From the NCBI GenBank assembly GCA_021014945.1, contig MU266373.1, forward strand, positions 89,253-153,252: 64,000 nt of DNA, read 5' to 3'. Every line of letters starts with the position of its first letter. The stretch's first letter is position 1. This stretch comes from Leucogyrophana mollusca. Its lineage: Eukaryota > Basidiomycota > Agaricomycetes > Boletales. Below, piece after piece: positions 1 to 10,094 of this stretch. A model generated the notes under the pieces. It saw only the letters and a list, made by a program, of their open reading frames with translations, searched no databases and was not told the origin of the DNA. A program made the position numbers and the translations under genes.

Positions 1-673
1 CGCGGGCGAAGGCGGAACGGACCCCTGGTCAGGAGAGTTCCACGTCCATTCGGTCTCTCCGGTTACGCTGTTAATGCTGCGTATTGTGTCGCCATTCGTT
101 AGTGCAAGAACTCTTGGTGCGTCATCTTGTCCTCTCTCAAGGTGAATCACAGAAGTCCCCAAGTTGCTGGGTTCGTGTAAACGGCCATTTAGTGGGTTGT
201 GCAGCCGTTTTTCAAGTAGTAGATGTCCAGTCGGAATGTCAAACGCGCGTAACGTAGCTCCTCCCGGGCCAGATAACGAAGTCACGGCTGTGTACAAAAA
301 TTCGACGTCAGTCACCTTGCCAAAAGTTGGCCAGACGTACTATTTCCGTGGATTTTGAAAAGCATTATCGGGTCCGCCGCCTCGTAAATGCTTCTCCATA
401 CTACACTCGCGTTCGTTAGGTTGGTGGCGCCACCCTACGCGGTGTGAACTCACCTATGGCACCGTCTGACGTGTTCAAAGCAGCCAGCACATTATTACTG
501 GTGGCGGTGAGGACGAGGTCGTCATGAAAGATAGGTGCGATGTGAATTGAGCCATGTAATGGCACGCCGATCAGCTTGCTGTGCCAGTCCACTACTCCAA
601 CATCGGATTCGTGTAAAGCCCAGGACGTCGCGCACCATAGCGACGCGAGGAAGAGTTGGCGTAAACAGCGCAT
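1..673 (-). CDS. EMC1: ER membrane protein complex subunit 1, N-terminal part (cut by window start)
   Basis: EMC1 is the large lumenal beta-propeller subunit of the EMC, which inserts transmembrane helices in the ER. The start at 673 gives a hydrophobic signal peptide (MRCLRQLFLASLWCATSWA) followed by HESDVGVVDWHSKLIG and the propeller strand VLAALNTSDGAI. A first intron begins at the GTGAGT whose last exon base is about 454. Splicing to the next acceptor gives VWRSIYEAADPIMLFKIHG, the usual EMC1 sequence after the first PQQ-like strand. A second short intron leads to VTSLSGPGGATLRAFD and then SINSVTGETEWTW. The frame stays open to base 1, so only about the first 170 residues are present. The gene diverges from the phosphatase gene at 954. 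Family assignment rests on the conserved N-terminal pattern; the rest lies outside the window. Confidence 0.88.
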
Positions 674-953
674 CCCTATACCTCGAATACGCGCCCGAAA
701 TACCCAGGCGAGGGCTCTGGTTTAAAGGAAGGTTAGTAAGCTTTAAGCCTGAGCTTACTGGCGAGCTTTGCGGCCGTATGGTAAATGGTAAAGGTCAATA
801 CAGAATTGTTCCCACGCTTATAGCTCTACATCGAACGCTTCAAGCTCAAGCTCCTTGCAATAAGCCTTGTATTGAGAGCAATACTGGCCCATATACCGAC
901 CTTACAAGAACCTTACAGTTCCTCCCTCGGAGCCTTCGCTTTCTGAGCCTGGA
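674..953. promoter_or_regulatory. Divergent intergenic region between EMC1 and the PP6 gene
   Basis: About 280 bp separate the two start codons, so both promoters must lie here or overlap the first exons. I see no clear TATA box. Confidence 0.4.
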
Positions 954-2253
954 ATGCCCTCCTACAACCCCGACAAATGGATAGAACAGCTTATGGACTG
1001 CCAGCATCTCCCCGAAGCCGACATGAAAGTCCTATGCGACCGCGTTCGCTCAATATTAATGGAGGAGTCGAACATCCAACCAGTCTCAAGCCCGGTCACA
1101 ATCTGCGGTGATATCCACGGTCAGTTCTGGGACTTGATCGAACTGCTACGAAAAGGTGGGAAGGTCCCAGAGACGAGCTATATTTTTATGGCACGTATGT
1201 GTGCTTGTAGAAGAAGGGTTGAACATGCTTAATCCATCACAGGGTGATTTTGTCGACCGTGGGCACTACAGTCTAGAAACCGTTTCGCTTCTGCTCGCGC
1301 TTAAAGCGAGGTTCAGCTATTCATACGTTTCGGAGACATCGTGCTGATGTCATAGTGTTAGATACCCGGACAAGGTCACTTTACTGCGAGGAAATCACGA
1401 GAGTAGGCAAATAACTCAGGTGTACGGATTTTATGGTGAGCCAAGTGGGATGGACAGTTTGAGACACTCACACTTTCGTGTTTCAGACGAGTGTCAGCAA
1501 AAGTACGGTAGCGCAGCGGTATGGAAAGCATGTTGTAATGTGTTTGATTATCTGAATTTAGCCGCAGTAAGTCTACCGCCCCAGTACTCCTCACCCTCTC
1601 ACTGCTAGCACAGATAATAGACGGAGAAACGCTGTGTGTTCACGGTGGTTTGTCTCCCGATATCCGAACGCTTGATCAGATCAGAGTCCTGTCACGAGCA
1701 CAGGAGATACCGCACGAAGGCGCATTTTGCGGTGCGTCCGTGCCCTTGCAATGAAAATCATACGTGTTAATTTGCTCTGGCAGACCTTATGTGGTCTGAC
1801 CCTGATGACATCGACAACTGGGCTGTGAGCCCGCGCGGTGCCGGATGGTTATTTGGGGGGAGTGTGACAAGAGAGGTATGTGCAAACAGTGTGTGAGGTC
1901 CACATCTGACCGACTCTCATCCCTCCAGTTCAACCACGTCAACTCGCTACAGCTGATCGCACGAGCTCACCAACTGGTACAAGAAGGGTACAAATACATG
2001 TTTGATGACCAGCTCGTCACCGTATGGTCTGCGCCAAATTACTGCTACCGATGCGGTAATATGGCCTCGATATTGACCATACACGAAGATGGGAGCAGGA
2101 AGTTCACGGTATATGGAGCGGCGGAGGAGAATGACCGGGATAAGGGGATGCAGACACGGAAAATGGTGAGGACCAGTCCATCTCTTTGTGCTGCAATTGG
2201 TATGTTAATCCACATGATTTATCGCGTAGAGCGCTATGCCATATTTTGTGTAG
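954..2253 (+). CDS. SIT4: PP6-type serine/threonine phosphatase catalytic subunit (Sit4/Ppe1)
   Basis: This is a metallophosphatase of the PP2A/PP4/PP6 group, which dephosphorylates Ser/Thr residues. The exons spell all catalytic motifs: [58 protein letters not shown] and [12 protein letters not shown]. The blocks LMWSDPDD and [12 protein letters not shown] match the PP6 (Ppe1/Sit4) branch better than PP2A. The product is about 306 residues, normal for the family. There are seven short introns. The last, 2167-2229, leads to a tiny exon ending in PYFV, the expected carboxy-terminal motif of this phosphatase group, with the stop at 2251-2253. The intron at 1191-1242 needs a GC donor: it begins GCACGT and ends ACAG, directly before the codons for GDFVDRG. 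Sit4-type enzymes act in G1/S, TOR and secretory control with SAPS subunits; no such subunit is in the window. Confidence 0.93.
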
Positions 2254-2531
2254 CATCCATGTTTGTACTAGCACACTCGTTGGCTTGTCATGACGCAAGA
2301 AGCGAGATGCCTTGAAGTTGCATGATTGTCTTTATGCTTTCGGTAGATGCAGTCACCTTGGGAACCTCCCGAATCCCTAAGATTTAGCCAGTAGAGTTCA
2401 TCAGGACTGCGCAGCTGATTCGTATCCGAGAATGGGCTTGAGATGAAACTGACAGCAAAAAGATCACGCGCTCTGTGAACCGCCCGCTGCTCTGGGTCTT
2501 CGTCACCGTGTCCCTTGCAGCTGCCCACGAC

Positions 2532-3867
2532 ATGATTGCCCTCTGGCTTCCACCAATCCTCAAGACATTTCTCTTCCTTGTCGTCTTATACACTGCAACG
2601 TTGTCGAGTAAGCTCTTTAGGAAGAAATGGAACCCTCGAGGCTTGGTGAGGATGGCCTTCTGAGCTATTTGTGTTCGGACACTCACATCGACAGTAGCAC
2701 GTCTACATTACTGGGGGAAGTCAAGGCCTCGGCCTAGCTTTGGCCATCCTAGTAGCGAAGAAGGGAGCTCATGTCTCCATCGTGGCGCGTACGCAAAGCA
2801 AGCTCGAGAAGGCATTAATAGAGTTGGAGGTAAGCGTTTAGGCTCAACCGAAGTTCCCTTGCTTATCTCGCACTCTCAGGCGGCTCGTCAAACTCCCGGT
2901 CAGATTTTTAGGGCGTATCCTTTTGCTTTGGACAACGCCGAGTCGTCTGCTGCAGCGTTAAAAGCTGCCAGCGAAGGCCATGGAGGACAGGTCCCCGACG
3001 CTGTGTTTGCCTGTGCAGGTGGCTCAAAACCGATGTTTTTCCTTGACATGGAGGAACGGGACTTGACGCAGGGTATGGATAACGGCTACTGGGTGCAGGC
3101 CTGGACCGCATTCGTGAGAGGGGTTGCGTCATCTCTCATCCGAAGCACCTGCTAAGTGTTCTCCAGGCTGCTGCGAAGCAAATGGTCCGGCAGGGCAAGA
3201 AAGGCAAGATCGTCCTAGTTTCCTCAACCCTCGGGTTAATGTCCTTTGTTGGATATTCCTCGTATTCGCCGGCTAAACATGCACTCCGTGGTACGTGAAG
3301 ACCTATCATCCCCCTTCTCGCTCACTTTGCTCATCGCAGTATTGTAGGTCTCGCTGAGGCGCTGCATTCGGAGTTGATGCTCTATGGCATCGACACGCAC
3401 ATTTTCTTCCCTCCGACCATGTACACACCTGGCTTTAATGAGGAGAACAGGACGAAGCCTGCTGTCACGCGGATGATTGAGTCCACCGACAAAGGATTGA
3501 CGCCTGAGCAAGCAGCGTCGGCGCTGTTAACAGGTATGCTTAACGGGCTCTCCGTAACGATCCGGGTGTGACACATAATGCTTATCCTAGGAGTTGAAAA
3601 CGGTGAGACCCAAATCGTTGGAGATCTGATCACGAATTTGTTCCGCGCTTCCACGCGCGGCGCCGCACCGCGCAACAACGTCGTTGTGGACATTATATAC
3701 GACGCTATTGCTCTCGTGAGTCCCGTCTACCTACTTTCAGTGTCAGCGATGTTACAACTATTGTTCTGTAGATTGGCGTTCCTATATGGCGCAGCTCTGT
3801 CGACAAGCATGTACTTGCTCATCGCCAGGAGCACCAAGAATACCTCCAAAAGAGGAGCTTCTTTTGA
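2532..3867 (+). CDS. TSC10: 3-ketodihydrosphingosine reductase (KDSR/TSC10)
   Basis: This NADPH-dependent short-chain dehydrogenase carries out the second step of sphingolipid synthesis, 3-ketosphinganine to sphinganine, on the cytosolic face of the ER. The ATG at 2532 gives an N-terminal membrane anchor (LKTFLFLVVLYTATLSS). Intron 2646-2697 then joins to HVYITGGSQGLGLALAI, the TGGxxGxG dinucleotide-binding motif. Further on come VFACAGGS (the NAG-like position), VLVSSTLGLMSFVGYSSYS with catalytic Ser, and YSPAKHALRGLAE with the YxxxK pair. The late block FFPPTMYTPGF and the C-terminal hydrophobic segment are typical of KDSR. An upstream in-frame GTG at 2475 was not used as start. The last exon ends QEYLQKRSFF with TGA at 3865-3867. 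Length is about 330 residues, as in yeast and human. Confidence 0.93.
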
Positions 3868-4441
3868 TCTTGGCTGTCGATTTACACTTCTTCTATCAGT
3901 AATGTACCTTACCTTGCTTCACACTATTGTGCTATGTGATGGGACACTTGATTCGGATTCCTCTAATAGATGCCCCACATAGATTTATTTGGCCTTACAC
4001 ATGTGCACCGAGAGCCCACACATTGGAAAGTGCCTCTCAAGCTGTCTTAAGAAGTTCAGAGCGGGAACTCCCCAACGCGCAATATTTAGAAGCCACCTAG
4101 GACTCGCTCCTGATATCCTGATTCCGATGAACGAGAGTTAGGACGTCCGACCGAAGACAACGTGATTTCTAGGCAAGAACCACCACGTCGGAAGCTGTCC
4201 GAACAATGATTCAGGTTAAACGGGAAGAGTTTTGTTGGGTTTTGAAAACGTGAGCCCGAAATCAACAAATCCGGCTTTAACCTTCGAGACCACAGACATG
4301 GAGCAACCATGGCACAGTCAATGTACAGCAACTATTCCAACGGCCCCCGTAGTACATACGATGAACCATGGTTTTGTTCAGAGGATGGAGTACGCGCAGG
4401 ATCCCAGACCTTGGTAAAATCGATCGAAGCAAACACTTCTA
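3868..4441. other. Convergent intergenic region, no gene seen
   Basis: The region separates the 3' ends of the reductase (plus) and the C2-HET gene (minus). Short open frames here have no recognisable motif or coding character. It probably holds both 3' UTRs and polyadenylation signals. Confidence 0.4.
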
Positions 4442-7194
4442 TCATCGACATACCATCACCTTCCTTTCCGCTCCTCCCCAATTCATACGCTCCGTCAACT
4501 GCCCCCCGTATTCAGGTACAGAGCCAATACCGAGCCGGACATAATGTGGTCCAACAAACTGGAGCAGCAATACCCCTACTTCCGGTATCATGCCAAAATT
4601 TGTCTCGGCGAGTGGTACACACTCGACGATCAGCCCAGCTGCTTGTGGTAAATCGAACCGCAGCTCGATCCTTGTCATCGCGCCGTCTGGACGAGCTAGC
4701 GCCTGTCCCCTTCGACTGTTGGGAGTGTCAACAAGTCCCAGTGTCAGGCTCGGACCTTCGATGACCAGCGAAAAGTCATCTCTGCATGTTGAGTTCCCCG
4801 CTAGGCGTACGGTTGTACCAGTAACGGGCTTGCCGCACGATGGCCAAGAGACCGGCCACATGCTCAGCCACGACCACGAAGGAAACATGCCTCCAGGAGC
4901 AGGATCCCGAGCAGCGCATCCCGGATCCACATACCAGAGCAGTTCCGCGTGGAGATGGGTATGGTTGTGCCCATCGCTGTCGATGTCTCCGGATATCTCG
5001 CGCAGCATGTTGGTGGTACCCAGTATTGCATTGAGTCGGTCGGTACTGTAGGAAAATGCGCGTGCCGAGTAGTTTTCCCGGAGACTTTGCCATAAGGCGG
5101 CAATCCGATCACTGCTGCCCCCCTTTGGTGTATGAGGGGCGGGGCTGGGATTCATTTGTTGCAATTCGCGCAGCGCATATTTAAACTTGCGGATATCAAA
5201 CCACCGAGGCCTCAGGGGATAGCCTGTTTCCCGCTGCGGGCGCTTGCGATCACACCAGAACGCCATGCGCTTCGGGTTGAACTCGAGAGTCCGTGTCGAC
5301 ATCAGTTGCTCCTGAAATGTCCACCCCCGCCAGACGTACAGTTTCCTCTGACTCGATGTAGCCTCGCGCTCGTCCATCTCCTCTGAGGCGTCTGTCAAGA
5401 CGTCCCAACACCCGACACCCAGACTGCGGTTTACCAACACCTCAGTGTTTGCACCCAAGATCTGGTTGCGAGGGATGGATACGCCGGGAATCCCGTAGTC
5501 AGACGATGTGCTGCCACGCGCCACGATAGTCGTAACTGCCAAACTGTAGATTCGACCCATTTGTGGCAGCTGGACAGCCATATCGGCGGGCGAGTCTTGC
5601 AAGATGCACAGCGCATCCACCCAGAGGAATCGGTACCCCAGCGCTCGTGTCACAAGCATAGCATCTCGAACAGTTTTTGGGAGTCTGTTGGCAGGGTCTG
5701 TATCAATGGGGAGTCGTCGCGAAAATATCTCCAGATTTCGTGATGTCGTCAGCGTCTGGTGATCCCCGCCCCATACATAACTCAACGCGACATACTCGAC
5801 CGGCGCTCCAATAATATCTGTGATCTGCACCAGCCGCTTCAAGTGCACATCGATGAACCTTGTTGACGCATGGAGCACGATGGCTGCTGCCATAGGCGGG
5901 GTCGCACCACAGTCACGGTGTTCCTCGACACATTCCCGGACCCACCTCCGGGCCAGTGCAAGGTCTGCCCACGTCGAGAGCACTCCGTGGATCTGGAACG
6001 TAGTATCCACCCACGTAGTCGTTACCGGCGCATGTCTCGCTAACGCGCATTCATCCGAGGACTGGAGGTCGCGGAAGTAGAGCTGCTGTTTAACTGTGTT
6101 GCCGTACCAGGTGTCCGTGATTGATGTATTGGCAACGATAGGATTGCACACGTGTCCAGCGGGCTCATTCCAAACACCGGGGTTGGGAGAGGCGACTTCA
6201 ATGGACAGGATTTCAAGCCGAAGGGCATGCGTAGGGGTTGTCTTGTGGAGTTCGATATTGGGTGGGTTTACAGCATATCGGAAAATTCGCCCACGGACGA
6301 GGGTGTAGACGCCGTGGATAAGTTCACACAGGTTACAACCACGCCGGCCAAGAGAAGGCGGGATGTCGAAGAAAAGGATTTTACCGACGTAGATCTGCGA
6401 GGAGGTGAGCGTTGAGCATGTAGCACACAGCCTGGTGGCGATGACTTTGGATGTGCTACTGTCGATGATGGTTGCGGTGTCCTGTTGGAGGCGCACGAGG
6501 GGTGTGTGCCCGGCTTCTATCATTGTGAATACCGTGCATGTCTCATCAGATGTAGTCTGCAGAGCTTTCTCAACTCTAACAAAACCATCAAGCATATTAC
6601 TGCTTACTCACCGGAACGGCGTGACTAAGGCCTACGGGATCTTCGTCACCAAGTATTTTCCGAGCAGTAATGAGCACAGAAGTGCACGATGATACGATTT
6701 CTCCTGCCTGAGGCTGAAATACGATCGCTGGGCTGCTTTGTCAACACCGGACAAGACTAAAGACAAGTGTCATCACTCACGAAGCGACTCATCACAACGA
6801 TCGAGTAAATCTCCCGCGGAGACCTCGAGCGTATGAAGAAGGTCTCCATGTCCAGGCATTGTGGTCGATTCAAATGTCACATATATGCTAAGCCGGACTT
6901 TCCATGTCAAATCCGATGGCCTAAAGTCTTTATCGCTATTGCCAGGAAGGACGTGGCCGAGTAATAGATATCTCACAGTTGTATTGTTACGTTCCACTCT
7001 ACGATGCCTTGATCCACCTGTACAGGACTGTATGCGGTCTGCCGTCCAGCGTCGCCAATCTGTACCGTCAGATGAAATCCAACTGGGATCTGCTTCAAAC
7101 CAAGGTTGGTCGCCCGAATGCCTTTGAGACAGGCTTCGATGCGTGTCAGATACTTATAAATGGATGATCGCACATACCAATCGCAAGAACACAT
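4442..7194 (-). CDS. C2-like domain - HET domain fusion protein
   Basis: HET domains trigger heterokaryon-incompatibility or death responses in fungi and are related to TIR-type domains. The large exon (6556-4442) carries an intact HET domain: YVALSYVWGG, LPKTVRDAMLV, RFLWVDALCILQDS and RGWTFQEQ, preceded by a CNLC motif and RRWVRECVEEHRDC. The HET ORF has its own ATG at 6595, but three upstream exons (7194-6977, 6920-6781, 6727-6612) encode a C2-like module. Motifs are IPVGFHLTVQIGD, GIVEWNVTIQL, VRLSIYVTFES, GHGDLLHTLEVSAGDLLD and VFQPQAGEIVSSCTSVLITA. This module usually begins Agaricomycete multidomain (NACHT/TPR-type) proteins. The introns of 56, 53 and 55 nt (6976-6921, 6780-6728, 6611-6557) are GT..AG and phase-compatible, and the last enters the HET frame in phase 0. 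The model is 862 residues. The start at 7194 is the first in-frame ATG before the C2 strand, so extra 5' exons are possible. Confidence 0.75.
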
Positions 7195-8059
7195 CGAGTT
7201 ACATCGAGATGCGTTTCGCACTGATGCTGTGCCACCTGAATACTCTCACCAACACCTAGGTGGCCTAAGTGCGGGAGGGGACCATCGGGAGCATCTGCCA
7301 AGAGCCTTAATATCCAGATGAGTAGACGCTGAAAGGCGAACGCAAACCAATTTCTGAGGGAAAGGTAGCGCATGATGGCTGTCGTGAAATAGCTGTAGTG
7401 TTCGAATTTGAAGCAGTCATAGCAAGGTCAACCGGAGGCTGCACGTGTCGTCCATGCTACACTGGTGCGTTTGGAACCAAAGCCGGGGATATGTGAACTT
7501 TGATCAGGCGCGAGTTGTGCAATGAACGTCGAGTCCGTATTTTCGAGGTCTGATTAGCTCAGGCCAACTCCCTTGTAAACTGGGCGATAGCCTAATGATG
7601 GCTCACCGTCTGTGGCCGTCCATGGCCCATGGGTGTCATTTGGGCGGATACTACTGATCGCTTGCAGGTCAGGCTGGTCTGCCTCAGGGTCAAGGATCCG
7701 GACCCCGGTGTGTGCTTCGCATGTTGACTCGACTCGACCATGACTACTTGTTTTGGCGCAGTCACTATGGATGAATGCCTATCTTGCTGTAGAAAGGGTG
7801 AACGTCTGGGAAAAGAGTCGCGTATGTTGAATTATGCTTCCTTGGACGGTTGGGTTTTACTGAGGATTTTATCGCGTGATTTGCAGCCATCAACAGTCCT
7901 TGCGTGGCCGCGGGTTCTTCTGCAACTCAAGTTCAAGAACTAGAATAATGCCGAAAGGCATGGCTGACGGGTCCACTGCAGTCTGCAGCTGACTAGTCTA
8001 CATAGAGAATCAATGTGTTGACTCTAACCAGAAACTGCCAAATCGACGTAATCCCGGGT
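7195..8059. other. Intergenic region upstream of C2-HET and downstream of the SDR gene
   Basis: The region holds only short frames. A minus-strand frame opening with ATG at 7373 has a GTATGT donor near 7174 and could be an alternative first exon of the C2-HET gene. Its residues do not resemble a C2 strand, so I left it out of the model. Confidence 0.35.
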
Positions 8060-9258
8060 CTACTGGACCAAGTACTCCTTTTTGATTCGATTGACTTGGT
8101 CTGAAAGCCCACTCAAAATCTGAATGGTCTCGTCCTGTCAAAAAGGTGCGTTATTTTTGGTACATACTCAACCTGTCCTCGAAAGGACTCACCCAGACTT
8201 TAGCCTCCATTGTCCCACCCTCTTCGCTGAGCACGTAATCTGCCACTTCAACAGTAGTCCCTCGACTAACGAACCCAGCACGCATGTTACTTTCGTCTTC
8301 CCTTCCTCCTATGGCCGCGTATACGAGCTGACGGCTGCCCTGCTCGCTGGTCCACGCAAACGCTTTCTCCATGCCTACCATCAGAATATTTGTCAATGGC
8401 TGACTGTAGATTGTCCGCCGGAGCTGCGAATAGCAGAATCCAGGATTGACTGCAACGGCCGTCACGGAGCGTTGCGAGAGGTGCTCTGTGAGCGCGCGTA
8501 CGAAGAAGACATTTAAGAGCTTCGTCTCGTAGTATCGTTGTTTCATGTTCCTGCGATATCAAGGTCAGCGACGCATTGGAACGGGACCAAGGGGGCGAAC
8601 TCACTTGGGTGTAGAATACTCCTTACTCCCGAGCATCTTTAGCGGCGTCTGGGAGGACTGTATCTCGGGCCTGATTGTCGCCCAGTAATGCACGTCGCTC
8701 GAGACAATCACAAGTCTTGACGGTTCGGTAGGCGATGATGACTTCGAGAGATGCGGGAGGAGAAGGAGGGACAGGAGGGCTGTCGAGAGGTGGTTGACTT
8801 GGATCGTCGACTCCCACCCGTCTACTGTCCCCTCATACTCTGTCATCAGGATTCCGGCGTTCATGACTAGAATATCAAGCCGTCCGCCTCCTTCACGTTC
8901 AAACTTGTCGGCGAAGGCTTTCACCGAAGCAAAGTCGGCGAGATCTACAAGCCAGAGCTCGGCGCCGTTGTAACCCGTTTCATTCTCGACCTCTATTAGG
9001 GGGGTCAGCATTGAGCCCAGTTCGAATCGCGCCGAGGAGCCACAGCATACCTGCGACAGCACTCTTGCCTTTCGCTTCGTTTCTGCACGCAGCGATCAAC
9101 CTCCCAGGTTTCATCCTCGCAAAGTGCTTTGTCGCTTCCAACCCGATGCCAGTGCTCGCGCCAACAACGATAACAGTTTGCCCTGATAAGTCGGCCGTGA
9201 CGACGGGCGGGACGGTCGACCATTGGTCGTAGACAAACGTGAGGATCGACTTCTTCAT
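8060..9258 (-). CDS. Short-chain dehydrogenase/reductase (retinol dehydrogenase/WWOX-like)
   Basis: This is an NAD(P)-dependent oxidoreductase of the classical SDR fold; the substrate cannot be read from sequence. The ATG at 9258 gives an N-terminus with GQTVIVVGASTGIGLEA (TGxxxGIG-type nucleotide-binding turn), followed by AACRNEAKGK. After an intron come LVDLADFASVKAF, ILVMNAGI (NAG motif), LVIVSSDVHYWA with the catalytic Ser, and YYETKLLNV containing the YxxxK pair. The terminal exon, reached through a GTGAGT..GACAG intron, reads DETIQILSGL and ends KKEYLVQ with TAG at 8060-8062, the usual VWDET..EYL ending of this fungal subgroup. Length is about 330 residues. All catalytic residues are present. 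The gene points away from the ABC transporter start and shows no obvious functional link to it. Confidence 0.87.
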
Positions 9259-10094
9259 GTTTCGAGCACGTATGGTCGTGGGGTGAGTCGAGGGACTTCG
9301 ACCCCACAGGTGAGAACCTATATTTATACCTTTTTGCCCCTATTATTGGAGCTCAGACCGGATGAAGTTTCACCGTGCATCGTCTCGTCCGACGGGCCTG
9401 ACTCATGTTGCTTATTCGTAGGGGCGAAGACGTCTCCGCGCCCCTATCGTTTTTTTTGGGCTGGAGACGCGCCAGGACACCAGATCACGTGGGGGCAATA
9501 TCACCCAACTCCAAGTCACACAGTCGCGAAAATACGGACACCAGACTCGTTACCACGTGCGTACGCGCTCTACATCGCGCAGGCCACGATCCCCGCCGCA
9601 CCCTATAACCAGCGATTTTGTGTCAACTCGAATATTCAAGTGGTAGGCTGACGTTCGGGCTCTGCTGTTAGACTCCAACTCGACTGGAGTCTGGACTTCC
9701 AAGAGCGAGAGCCAGGACCCAGTTTACTGCGTCAAAATTCCTTCCGATTGTTTCACTGACGCCACTTGACAATTATATGTTACTCAATGGTTGTATGTTC
9801 TGCAATATCCTTTCTGATACAGTGGGTTTCGTTCAAAATCAGACATTTTTACAGTCATGATCACTGGGTTCTCACTACTGTTTTTTTGTCTGGACCGTTG
9901 AGCTCGCACAAAGCTTGTTGGGTTTCGTCGCTCTGTTATCAAAGGTGTGTATATATGTACATCACAAGCTCATCGTATCTAGATATCCTCGATGTATTGA
10001 GAAAATGGGAATCAGAAAGGTTGTACGACTCGGTGTCTCCATTCCGTATCCGCTGAAGCTCTGAAAGGAGTGCCCGAATACTGCGCTTCTTGCA
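9259..10094. other. Intergenic region, no gene seen
   Basis: The region lies between the 3' end of the ABC transporter and the SDR start, both on the minus strand. A plus-strand open frame at 9223-9651 has no motif and overlaps the SDR start. The stretch 9760-9990 is AT-rich. Confidence 0.4.

Noticed and set aside
4442..6595. HET domain as a stand-alone gene starting at ATG 6595
   Set aside because: Possible, but the upstream C2 exons splice in phase over this ATG, so the fusion model was preferred and the alternative is noted.
9223..9651. Plus-strand ORF of 142 codons
   Set aside because: Overlaps the SDR start on the other strand and has no recognisable content.
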